From Brachynemurus nebulosus (Eukaryota > Arthropoda > Insecta > Neuroptera > Myrmeleontidae), in the NCBI GenBank assembly GCA_035578155.1, contig JAPWDM010000003.1:19370916-19434915 (forward strand): 64,000 nt of DNA, written 5' to 3'. The position numbers were made by a program, and so were the translations under genes. Positions 1 through 10,663 of the stretch are shown piece after piece (the stretch's first letter is position 1; each line of letters starts with the position of its first letter). The notes under the pieces are model-generated. The model was not told where the DNA came from and did not search any database. It saw nothing but the letters and a program-made list of their open reading frames with translations.

Positions 1-2169
1 CCGTTGGATTTAAGACAGTGTTTTATATCGTCTGATGTCTTTGAACCTGTCAAGAACTTCAAAATATTTTGTGGGAAGGGAGAGGGGGCAATTCATCGTA
101 TGCCTCTCTATGAAGTAAACATAAAATATGACACCAGAAGGAGGCATAAACCGCGTAATTCTGGGGGGAATATTAACGTAAGGATAGTGGGAGTTACAGT
201 TGGTGCGAATCGCGACCATAGTGCAATAAACTGATGTGTCCGGGTCTAAACGGATATACATATACAGCAAGTATTTTTTTATATATACATCGAATATAAC
301 TTCAAACATCAGTAAATGATGCGCGATAAAATTCTGAATACATACATATCAAAACTAAAACAATATGACAATTATGACGAAAATTACATGTCTAAGTTAG
401 ACACACATTTTATTTCTTTGAAAAACGGGAGAATAGTAATCCTGTAAAATGAGATAGTAAATATTGAAATCCGTAATTTTTATTGGTACAGCTGTTTAGA
501 GGATGTTTTTCTCTCTCTAATGACGTCAAGAACAAATGTTTATTGTTGCAGGTTAACGTAGAAATTATTTGCTTTGAAGATTGGTGCAAAGTCTCCGGGT
601 CTAAACCGCCTGTCCGGGTCTAGATGGTTTTACGGTAAATATACTTTGATATTGAACGATATGAAGCTGTTTAAATATGAACTTTTCAACAAACACTAGT
701 GCCATAAATACAGTTTACCTGATAAATTTTAAATTTAAAACAATAAACAGCGAACATACAATACTAATTCTATTTATATTGTATAAATACTAACTTTATT
801 AGCATATTTACAGTTTTATTCATAATTATATAATATTAATTATAAAATTTATACTGTTATGTTTATTCCAGGTAATTTTTTCTCATCTCTTCGTCATATG
901 TTAATAATTTTTGTTGAAGAATCTTTCAGTCGACTAATAATAATAACCAAAACACACCTTAACTCATAATAAATTTTTCTATGCTAATCATACATACTTA
1001 AATTTTTTATCTAAGTCTCAAGAGCCTATAATTAAGAATTTTACCAATTGAACATACAGCTTTGTATACAACTAGCACTTAATTTAATTTTATAAACTCA
1101 CTTATTTTATTGTCATCATAAAAATCTTCCATTATATACTTCTTGCATAAATATTGTTTCATTCTTATCATGTTTACCTACCATCAAATGACCAATGAAC
1201 GCTTTGTACCATTTTTTTTGCTGTAAACGTGAAAAAATTTCAATATTTTTGTAGAACTTAGTACACAATAATTAGATTTTCACTGTTTACTGTTATTAGT
1301 TTTATTAAAGTTGCATTATCATCAGAAAAATATACCAGCAAAATTCCTATTAAAATCACCGGTTAAATTTTAAATTTCTATCAAAAATAAACTATAAGTC
1401 AAAATCTTTTTCTACATTTTGCTTTTTTATTCACATGAACAGAAAGAAAAAAAACGAGAAGGAAAGTGGGAAAACGGTGAAAAATCACTTTGATAAATTT
1501 ATGAACAATGAAATCATTATCTTGATTTGGTTTTGTCGATAACATGTGAAAAATGGATTCAAAGAATATTAACAATATTATACGATAAAATAAATGATGG
1601 TCAGTTTGTTAAGTCCATTTCAAGCCAAGAGTGTATATTGTAGGTTGTAGGACTAACTATAGGTACTTTAGTACCGTGTAGGAATGATGGTATGGTACAG
1701 TAGTACATTGTAGCTAAGCTTATATGTACAGTGAAATTCCAATCATTTAGCCCCTCAAAAAAAAAGAAAATGATCAAACATTGTTTGAAAATAAACATAA
1801 TTATGCTAAAAGGTCCTAAGCTATTAGGCAATTGAGTAGATTTTTTTTATTTTAATTTTGCAAAAAATATTTAATGTACCTATTGGCTTTTGATGCCGTA
1901 TGTGGAGTTTACTGCCTTAGGACCCATAAGGATACTAGGGGAGAACCATACAAACCAAAACAAAGTAAAAATACTCAGATATGATCAACATAACTTTTGT
2001 ATTCGTTGGAAATAATGAAAATCCAAAAAAGGGCGTCTACAATATCTGCCAAACACGAATAAAGAAATGATTCTATCAGAGACAAACTGCGAAATGCTCG
2101 TAAATTATTTACTTTAAGCAGTCTAAATACAAAATAGTGTGGTTCGTCTGGCGCCTTTTCGTGGGATGT
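1..2169. other. AT-rich stretch without recognisable genes
   Basis: Open frames here are short (under 100 codons), overlap on both strands and resemble no protein family I know. The DNA is AT-rich with many A/T runs. No terminal inverted repeats, target duplications or tRNA-like folds were found by eye. Confidence 0.6.
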
Positions 2170-2171
2170 TA

Positions 2172-3130
2172 GGGGAAGGTCACCCTAAGTGGGTACCCCT
2201 CTTAAAGCGGATAAGCGCTTTTATATCATTGTATCAAATGTTTTTGTAAGGTCGTGTGTATACCGAAATTAACCAAATATCAACCAGTATCAATCAGTTG
2301 CACTTGAAGACTTGTGTCGTTTAATGTCCTAGTTAAGCGTCATCAAATTTTTTTCTTGGTGTTGTTAAAAATGTTGACGATAAATATTCTGTGACTAGTC
2401 ACAAACCTTCTTATTTGTAATCTTTTTGGTATTACCGTATTATGTTATCATCATTTGACTTTTAATGTAGAAATAGATAGACATGTATCGGCTTTCATTT
2501 TGAAATTATTCTAAGTTAACAAAACTAAGTTTTTATGGGCAAAGCGGGTAGACTAGAATATAAGCGGCGAATAGAAGCATCTTAATGGAAAAAACTGTAG
2601 GAAGGAGAAAAAAGATAAAAATCTTCTTTTTACGACGGAATGAGGGAAAAGCTTAAAAAAATATTTCTGCCTTGTTTATGGTGATTTTGATGTGGTACCA
2701 CCTGAAGTAATATACTCCAATGTGGAGGTTGTAAAAAAAAGTTACAGTTAATTGTTATAAATTTATTATTTTTGTCTTTTTTCAATTTTTTTTACTTAAT
2801 TATTATTATATTGTTAAGTTTTATATAGTTATGAAAGTTTTTATTAAAAAATTATAACATTATTTAAATATATAATGTACCTACTTACTCACTTTGCCCA
2901 AAGGGGGTTACCCGCTTTAGGATACCTATACGGGCAAAGCGGATTTTTGCAGAGGTTTTGTATTTTCTTTATTAAAAATAGATCTCGTATAAAAATTTCT
3001 TAAGCGAAGTTTCATTTTAAAGTTCGATAGCTATTCTATCTGATAATATAAAAAAAATCTTCTGATCGAAGTCAAAAGCCTCTTTTTTGGGCGTTTAATC
3101 TTAGCTTACCCGCTTTGGGCTACCTTCCCC
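2172..3130. mobile_element. Non-autonomous TIR element with TA flanks and internal copies of its terminal motif
   Basis: The left end begins GGGGAAGGT and the right end finishes ACCTTCCCC, each directly flanked by TA (2170-2171 and 3131-3132), so a TA target duplication is likely. Just inside both ends lie variants of CCCAAAGCGGGTA. Related motifs recur internally near 2536, 2892 and 2930. Such iterated subterminal motifs are usual transposase-binding sites in cut-and-paste MITEs. There is no coding capacity. The TA target suggests the Tc1/mariner-like group, but the superfamily is not certain. Confidence 0.65.
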
Positions 3131-3132
3131 TA

Positions 3133-3985
3133 TTCCACTGTTCGTTTAGTCATTGCACAAGCAATGAACCACTAACATGAATTGTTGATGATTGTTGTCT
3201 GCTGCACTGTGATTGTTAATCACAGTAGATACGTATGTAGACACGAATGTGAAATGTACTCGAAACATAAGCGATGACACACATTCATACACATATGACA
3301 CATATACACGCAAAAGCTCAATGTACAGACATAACATATAGATAGGATTTTACGTCATCTTTTGGTCACGCTAGTTAGGCGGTATGAGATAGCTAGTTAT
3401 GTATCTGTAATCTGTGGTTGGCACCTATCTTGGACCGGCCCCGATAATATATATAAAATAAATAATGAAGTCTGTGTACAATATATAACACTATTTTGAC
3501 AGCTAATGCATTTGATGTGGAACTGTAGATGTCTTGTGACGTAGTGTGTAAGTTTGCGAGGTTTTACTCACATGTTAATGTCTTTCCTCAAATTAAATTT
3601 AAGTTCATTTTTTAAATTGTCAAAATGTTAACTGTCAGTTTCGAAATACAAAAAACTCAACAAAAATTCTGAATTCTTCACCGATATTATTGTTCTTGTT
3701 ACAATTTCCAAAAAACATCATGTTTTAATCGTGAAATATATCAAATAATTTAAACAAAGTAACGTCATAATATTTTTGTTGTATTACAGGAATAACTACG
3801 AATTATAATTAAGCCATACTAGGAATAAAATTTGTACTATTTACTTAAATGTGTAGTTCCAAAATGTTTTTAACGTTCCAAAAATCTGAAAAAAACCGTA
3901 AAATTGGACCAAAATATTGTTTTAATTACGTTATTATAACACACATATATTTACAGTGTGATGCTAATGTAATCCTGTATTTCTG
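3133..3985. other. Intergenic AT-rich DNA, nothing recognised
   Basis: Contains only short frames. No repeat structure beyond simple A/T runs was seen. Confidence 0.5.
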
Positions 3986-3999
3986 ATCGTCAATAATAA

Positions 4000-4030
<31 letters not shown>

Positions 4031-4879
4031 AAAGCTTTATTCAACGCCATTATACCTACATGGGTAGAATAAGTACGGGAGAAAAAAAATAGGACATAGG
4101 ATACAATGAAATTAAAATTAAAATTTTAAAGCAAAAATTTCTAAATAAACATAAAATTTCCAAAAATTAAAATCCTTAAAATCTTATATCCTAAACAGCC
4201 CCAAAACATAGCACTTCAAAAAAAATTAATTTTTCATAATTTTTAAAACATTATACTGGATCATACAGACATTCTTAAATTGCCCTTGGCCGTTGATCTC
4301 CATTAAATAAATTGGCAGGTTATTATATAGCTGACTTCCAATACAGACTGGATTTTTGCTACACTTGTTAATTCTATATTTTTCAATAAATATGTCAGTA
4401 TTTGTTCTAGTATTATATCCGTGAACACCTGAATTTTTATTTAACAGTTCTAGATTTCACTTTATGTACATAATTAATTCGAATTTATAAATACCATTAT
4501 ACCAATAGTTAATATATTATTTTTCATAAAATATTCTCTACATGATTGAGTACTGTTTAAGTTAAATAAAATTCGAATAATTCCTTTTTGTATAATAAAA
4601 ACTCTTTTAATTTCGGTCGCATGACCCCACAGTATAATACAATACTTTAATTTACTGTTGACATATGAGTAATAGAACGTTAACAAGGTTGATATGTCAG
4701 CACTTTTCTTGAGTAATCGCAGAGAGTAATACATTTGATTCAGACTTTGCTAATCTCATCTATGTGTGACGTCCATTGAAAATTGTAATCCAGAGTAACC
4801 CCCAGAAACTTAATTTCATCAAAAAATAAATTGTTACCTCTATTTTCGCCAAAAATTTAAACTTGTAATTTCATTATTT

Positions 4880-5050
4880 GACTTTATTTGGCGATAAACC
4901 TCAATATTAAGACCAGCAAAAAACCAAACAGAATTTTTAACCAATCTTCAACATATCGACCGGTTTCGGTGTCTCAAAACACCATTATCAAGACAAGAAT
5001 ATAAAAATCAATAAAAATAAAAATAAAAAATGAAAAAATTTTAAAATTTT
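4880..5050 (-). mobile_element. Penelope-like element tail fragment inserted in the dead LINE
   Basis: Sits between the YADD part and the downstream part of the LINE pseudogene. On the minus strand 4992-4961 reads CTTGATAAT, a GGTGT/ACACC hairpin, then GAAACCGG. The same layout occurs beside recognisable PLE reading frames elsewhere in this window. Boundaries are approximate and no coding sequence remains. Confidence 0.5.
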
Positions 5051-5135
5051 TTTCATAAACAAAAAAAACTAAAAACCTTTTAGTTTGGATCAAAACCAAT
5101 CAAATCAAACAATGTCAAATATAGCAACTCGTTAT

Positions 5136-5241
5136 CACCAGATGTCAGAATCGTTGTGTCGTCTGCGAATCGTTGTGTCGTCAGAATCGTTGTGTCGTCA
5201 AAAAAATTATCACCAGATATCAGAATCGTTGTGTCGTCTGC
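5136..5241. repeat. Micro-tandem amplification around the YADD codons
   Basis: The plus strand carries two near-identical copies of a ~34 bp segment (ATCACCAGAT...TCGTTGTGTCGTCTGCG) with two further partial TCGTTGTGTCGTC units between them. On the minus strand this repeats the DDTTIL coding stretch of the LINE reverse transcriptase. It probably arose by replication slippage in a pseudogene. Confidence 0.75.
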
Positions 5242-5482
5242 GTACATTACTACTTCTCCCTGCGTTATATGACTTGGAAGATCATTTACTTAAAGCAAAA
5301 ATAATATAGGATCCAAATTACTACCTTATGGTACTCCTGTGATTATACTACATTTTTCCGAATACTGAATATCCAATGGCTGGGTATTCAGTATTCTGCT
5401 GTGCTTCTAATGGTCACTACCGCATTACAAATATAAAATATACATATATTTATACTGGTATATTATATTTGTGTTATAGTCA

Positions 5483-5483
<1 letters not shown>

Positions 5484-5542
<59 letters not shown>

Positions 5543-5551
5543 TGTGTGTGT
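5484..5551. repeat. (GT)n microsatellite
   Basis: About 33 GT units with one interruption (GTTTGT) near the right end. The rest of 5346-6170 is AT-rich DNA in which I recognise nothing. Confidence 0.95.
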
Positions 5552-6179
5552 TTTGGGGGAGAAACGTACAGAACGAAATGTGGTCGAAAAGAATTGAAAG
5601 ACATTGATGGTTTTCTTATTCACACAAATCAGTGAATTGAGACAGTGAATGATAAATCATGTCTGGAATATGTGATGAATGGAAATTCCCTGGAATATAC
5701 ACACAATATACAATATTAGGATAAATTATGTACAAAGTGTCCTTGTTTCAATAAAAATTTCTTCGAAATATTTGGAGCTGTTTTTGTCGTAAAGAGTGAC
5801 ATGAATTGTATTCAAAAATTTAAATGCTGGTGGAGGTGCCGGAGAGTCCATTTTTTTTGCCACTAAGGAAGAGAATGTGAAATGGCAAGCGGGTACTTTA
5901 AAAAATGCAATTTAATGAAATATTTTTTAATTCGAATTTTCCAGCCTCAAGACTTTTATCAAAAACCTTTTTTGTTCTTTTTAGATATGAATTTATTAAT
6001 TTATTTTTCAAAGTAAAAAAATTTATTTTTACTTGAAACTTTAAACAATTTTATCAGTAGGACTCGAATAGTGAGTTCTTTATGACAAAGAACTGGCGAC
6101 AAAAAAAAATAGTGTTCCGTATAGTAAATTGTTTTAAGCATTCATTTAATGTAATTTGGACTATAGAAGTTTACTGCGT

Positions 6180-6560
6180 TTTGATAATTTTGATTCAATG
6201 TACATTTTTGTTTGAAGCCGCTAATTCCGAGGTGGTTCTTAGCCAGGTTTTAAAAAAATTGGTCCAGCTACTCGGAGTACGTTTTCGTCTTTTTAGGATA
6301 AAAAAAAATACAAACTTTTAAAGCCGATTTTGAAAACTGATAAATAATTGCGGGATTGTTTTTAACGAAGTTTGACGAAAATTGGTTGAGCCGTTTCTAT
6401 AATATTCCAGGATTTCCAAAATAAATATAAAATTAAAAAGTTCAGAAGTCCACTTTGAAAGCTGATAATTGTAAGATAGTTCTTATCCAAATATAATGAA
6501 AATAGGTCCAACTGTTTCTAGGATATTTCAGGATTTACAGGATAAAAGTATAATTAGGAA
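6180..6560. repeat. Three diverged ~120 bp tandem units
   Basis: The phrases AAAAATTGGTCCAGCTA, GAAAATTGGTTGAGCCG and GAAAATAGGTCCAACTG recur at about 6256, 6378 and 6497, each followed by a TTTC/TAGGATA-rich segment. Spacing is about 120 bp. The units are clearly diverged and non-coding. Confidence 0.6.
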
Positions 6561-6664
6561 ATTAAATATTTCAAGAATTCACGGAAAAAAGAATCTAAAA
6601 AGTATCAAATACAAAAGTTTCAAAGTTTCCGATAAAAGTTCTCGGAATTTCATATTCCAAATTA

Positions 6665-7564
6665 GAGTTGACCGGGGTAATTGTGAATGGATTTTCATGC
6701 GTTGAGATAAAAGCTTTAAGTATTAGTATTTTTTAGTATTAGTATTAGTTTTTAGTTTTAAGTATTTTTTATTTTAAATATCACATTATGGTTGATTTAT
6801 TGTTAATTCTACATTATTCAGAATGCACCACACAAATTTTGAGCAAATTCGTATGAAAAACAAAAATTTTATAAGCCATTCACATTTCCCCGGTGCGGTT
6901 TTGCAAATCTTATGGATTTCGGGGTAAAAGTGAATGCCATCAGAAAAATTATTTAGAATGGATTACAAGAGAAGTGTGGTACGTCAAAGTAAAGCCCAGC
7001 TCATTTAGTATACATGAATAAAAAACAACAATTTTTTTTTTTTTTTGTATTGTTTGTACAACGGAAACTTGTACAATAAGGTCACCAGCACCTTCGTCAA
7101 CATTTTCAACTCTGAAAAGGACACTACTGGAATTTTTGACCGATTGGGGGCATTTGTGAGTGACGTTCAAAATTACCGCACAATTTTAAAATCATGGGGT
7201 AATTGTGAATTGGTGATAAATTGTTCAATTTCTTTAGCAGTTAATAAGGAACCCTCTCAGGGTTTATACCACTTCTTTAGAAGTACTTTTAACCATTTCT
7301 TACCTTTTAAAAAAAGAAAATGTATTTAAAACAAATTTTTTTTAAGGATTGGTCGAAGTAAGATATATAAAATTTTGCAAGGGCTTTTTCAAAATAAAAA
7401 AAAAAAGATACTAATACTTGGAGAATTGTTATGAAATTTTAATAGCATATTAAGAAAGGACAGAAAAACATATTAAGAGTTGATTTTTAACAATATTAAT
7501 GTTATTTTAGAAATTATAGGCGCCGTTCACAATTGCCCCAATTCACAATTACCCCGGTCAATTC
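6665..7564. mobile_element. Non-autonomous TIR element, TA-flanked, with iterated GGGGTAATTGTGAA motifs
   Basis: The left end is GAGTTGACCGGGGTAATTGT. The right end reads the same in reverse complement with one change (GAATTGACC...). Both are bordered by TA (6663-6664, 7565-7566). Variants of GGGGTAATTGTGAAT recur inside, near 6912 and 7196 and twice at 7527-7555. The small frames within it show no domain. It is a cut-and-paste MITE of unknown superfamily, organised like the element at 2172-3130. Confidence 0.7.
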
Positions 7565-7566
7565 TA

Positions 7567-8619
7567 TATCATAATTTAGAATAAACTACTTTTCATTCGT
7601 CATTTGTGACCTTTCGCTACAAGATATGTGACAAGAAATATCATAAACGAAGAATGAAAATTAGCTAATTCTAAATTATAGTGAAATTTGAAATATGGAA
7701 TTCCAATAATTTTTGTTTGAAGTTTTTTAGAGCTTTTTCGTTTTAAAGCTTTTTTTAAATATTGCCGAACTTTCTGACCTACTATTTCAAATTTTCTAAT
7801 TATGTATTTATTATTCCAGATATGAACACCGTTAAAAATAGACACTCAGCATTATTTCGGAAAATGTCTATATTTTTAAACAAACACTTATACATAAGTA
7901 ATGTCCATCACGTCCACAGTTATTGGCCCCATTGATAAATATACACAAACAACATTTTTAAGGGGGATGCCCATCAATACATAAAACAGACTTACGTATA
8001 GATAGCGAGTGAACCCTGCATGCACCCACAGTCTGGGATGAGGTTTACAAATATGTATGTACATATTTACTACGATGATATTAAAGTTCCTTAAGTACAT
8101 ATTTCAAATATAGCAAGCGTGGAGCGATGCGGAAAGACAAGAGCGAGGGGCGGAGGAGGAGGAATGGACCACAGTTGTGTACAGTTGTATATGAAAATTA
8201 GATAAGAGATTTATTGGTACAGAATATAACATAATATGATGACATAAGCAGTTTTTCTCTCTTCCTCTTCTTCCATGTAGCCATCTTTTGTGTCATCAGT
8301 TTTCTTTTTTTCCGTTGTTATCTTGTTTTGTTGTTTATTTGTCTGAATGTTTACCGTGGCTTTTGTAATAATTTTGTTTATTTTTCCGAAAAATTTCTTA
8401 TTGGGAGTTATTGTCCGATCGATTTTCATGTTTTCGTGTGTTGTTGAAGAGTAACAGAATTTTTTTTTATATTGGTATTTCGGTTTACGTTTAAAGGGGT
8501 CTTAGATTTCTTTTAAATGAGAATTTTCCAGGTGAATTTGAGTCTTATTATAAGGAATTAAATTTAATCTGTTAAAATTTGTAATAGTACCTGTTTATTA
8601 CTTATTTTTAGCATAGGGG
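7567..8619. other. AT-rich DNA, nothing recognised
   Basis: Only short frames. A purine-rich stretch (about 8125-8165) and its surroundings show no repeat partner in the window. Confidence 0.5.
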
Positions 8620-8627
8620 GAATTCAA

Positions 8628-10654
8628 TAGAATCGTGCAATTTGTGCCAAGTCTTTGAAATTTCTGAGTTCTGCGTAAAAAAAAAACTAGTGGTAAAAAT
8701 TTTTGTGTTAAATAACTAACCCAACCCTGTGTTAAGGTAACATTTAGTGTTTGTGTTAAATGAAATTAGTAAAAAAAAATTGATTTAACAGAATTAAAAT
8801 GTTAATATGTTTTGAACAACACACAAATAACATAATGTTTGTCTAAAATGCGAAAGACTATCATAAATATACTTATTTGTGTATTTGCAACACCAATAAA
8901 GTGGTTTCGCTCGCATCTATTGCTTTAGTTATAAGAAAGGGGGTACTTGTAACTGAATCGGTCCATCGGTATAGCATCATTGCCATAATCATTGCAGTAT
9001 TGGACACTGTGCGACGTGCGTTCAACAGAAACATATCTATGTATAGAAGCAGACAGAATATTTCAAAATCAAAAGCGTGGTCCTAAGGTTAAATTGGTTT
9101 TAATTATTTAGATGTTAAATACTGGTAATAAGTTAATCAAAATTATTATAGATTGAATTTTTTTCTTTGCTTGCAGAATTTACTTCAATTAATTAAAAAA
9201 TTATCGTATATTCGGCGTTCCAGGACACATTCAAAAGGCAAAGAAGATCATGTAAAGAAGGAAGAGTAGTCGTTCCATTTTGTCTTCCACGTTCAGTTTG
9301 ACAACGATCTTCACAATTTTTGGGTACTGCTTCAACAATATTTTCATCAGAACACAACTTAGTAGAAATATTAAATAAAAAAGTTTAAGTACTGAAAAAT
9401 AATTTTTTACTATTTCCTTTCATTTATATAATAAATAAATAAAAAAATACTAACTTAAAAAAATAATATACCAACACATTTACTGAGTAAACTCCTACAT
9501 TCTAAGTCAGTTAATTTTACACGTAATTGTGGTAAAATTATAACTAAGTAATTGTGTAAAATTAACACAAAATGTAAGTCCTTTTGTGTGTTCAATCATT
9601 GACAAAAATCTTGTGTAAAGATTTGCCACATATGCTTTGTGCTAAAATAACGCAAAAAATTGAGTGGACCGTTCTGGACATGTGAAATATGTTAATTTTG
9701 ACACAAATTTTTTCACTGTGTAAACATAAAATATGATTCAGTAATATACCATAATATGATACCAGTACAGTATATAATTGTAAGAATAATAATAATATAC
9801 CGGATTTTTCTAAAATCAGGATAAAACTTATTTTTTTTATAATTATAGCATCATTTGTTGCGTATCGAAAATAATATTTCGGACAAAAGTTACGTATTTC
9901 GTCCCATAGAATCCGAATCTGCAATAAAAAATGGGGGTTTCTACTTAAGACTTAGTTTCGTATTTTGCCCCGCAGAATCCGAATTTGCAATGAAAAATGA
10001 GGGTTTCTATTTAAGATTTCAAAGTTGCCCTCTGACCCGTCCACAAGGGCAGGGGCAACTTCGGAATCCCATCCTTAAAATCCTTGGGCAAACATCCAGG
10101 AATCAGACTTTTACCCACGGTCTGAAGTCTCTTGAATCTATACCAAATCTTGTAATCTGTCCGAATCACCTGATATTCTTGATTACAGTAAATGGGGTTG
10201 GGTTCATTGCTACTTAACTGTGGTTATTTGATCTCATGCACAGGCTGATGTAAATGTTATCGAGCCGGTATTCGCTGCAGCCCGTTGTGTATCAAGAAGG
10301 TTGTACAAATAACTCACATAACACATGAAGTTACAAGTGTCATATGATCTTACAAAGCTGTAATTTACGTTAGATTCTATCGTATTTTTGTCAACCATTC
10401 ATGTTGCTTTATATTTTGTAATTAACAAACAACATAGAATTAATAAAAAAAAAAAAATTGTTTCTTTGCATTATATTATCTAATCTGTCATATCAAAATA
10501 CGTAATGACCTTGAAAATGATTCTGAAACACAAATTCCACCTGACAAATGGATTCCTTGCATCCAAGAACCTATAAACAGTGGTAATAAACCTTAAAATC
10601 ATACCTAAGATTATACCAAATTTCAAAGACTTGGTACAAAGTGCACGATTCTAA
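8628..10654. mobile_element. ~2 kb region bounded by a 36 bp inverted repeat
   Basis: The left arm 8628-8663 (AGAATCGTGCAATTTGTGCC then AAGTCTTTGAAATTT) matches the inverse of 10619-10654 with about two changes. The interior holds palindromic TGTGTAAAATTAACAC-like motifs near 9500-9580 and 9690, and no transposase. No clear target duplication was found, so this is a candidate non-autonomous DNA element. Confidence 0.5.
9895..10020. repeat. Two ~63 bp tandem units
   Basis: AGAATCCGAAT(C/T)TGCAAT followed by AAAAATG(G/A)GGGTTTCTA occurs twice, about 63 bp apart. This explains the internal repetition of the 120-codon open frame over 9855-10217, which has no recognisable domain. Confidence 0.7.
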
Positions 10655-10663
10655 TGGATTTTC

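Larger units (their letters stand above)
3990..5345 (-). pseudogene. Decayed jockey/CR1-type non-LTR reverse transcriptase, 5' truncated
   Basis: Read on the minus strand, disconnected frames match the second half of a LINE reverse transcriptase in the correct order. A region near 5260-5330 resembles the motif before the active site. The catalytic YADD codons lie at 5233-5244, followed by TTILISGD. Near 4790-4840 is FLGVTLDYNFQW, and 4734-4474 is an 86-codon thumb-region frame (LLKKSADISTLLTFYYSYVN, then CREYFMKNNILTI). Several frameshifts and in-frame stops show it is dead. The element ends near 3992 in AATAAAG followed by (TTA)n, a typical LINE tail. A PLE-like tail (about 4880-5050) interrupts it, and the YADD region carries a local tandem amplification (5136-5241). 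Family placement rests on motif resemblance only. Confidence 0.8.

Noticed and set aside
1601..1831. 76-codon minus-strand frame
   Set aside because: AT-driven Phe/Ile-rich translation with no domain, no neighbours and no splice-site pattern.
5376..5597. 73-codon frame with a Cys-Val repeat
   Set aside because: Produced by the (GT)n tract.
9855..10217. 120-codon plus-strand frame as a host gene
   Set aside because: Internal 63 bp repetition and no recognisable motif. It lies inside a TIR-bounded region and is more likely chance.
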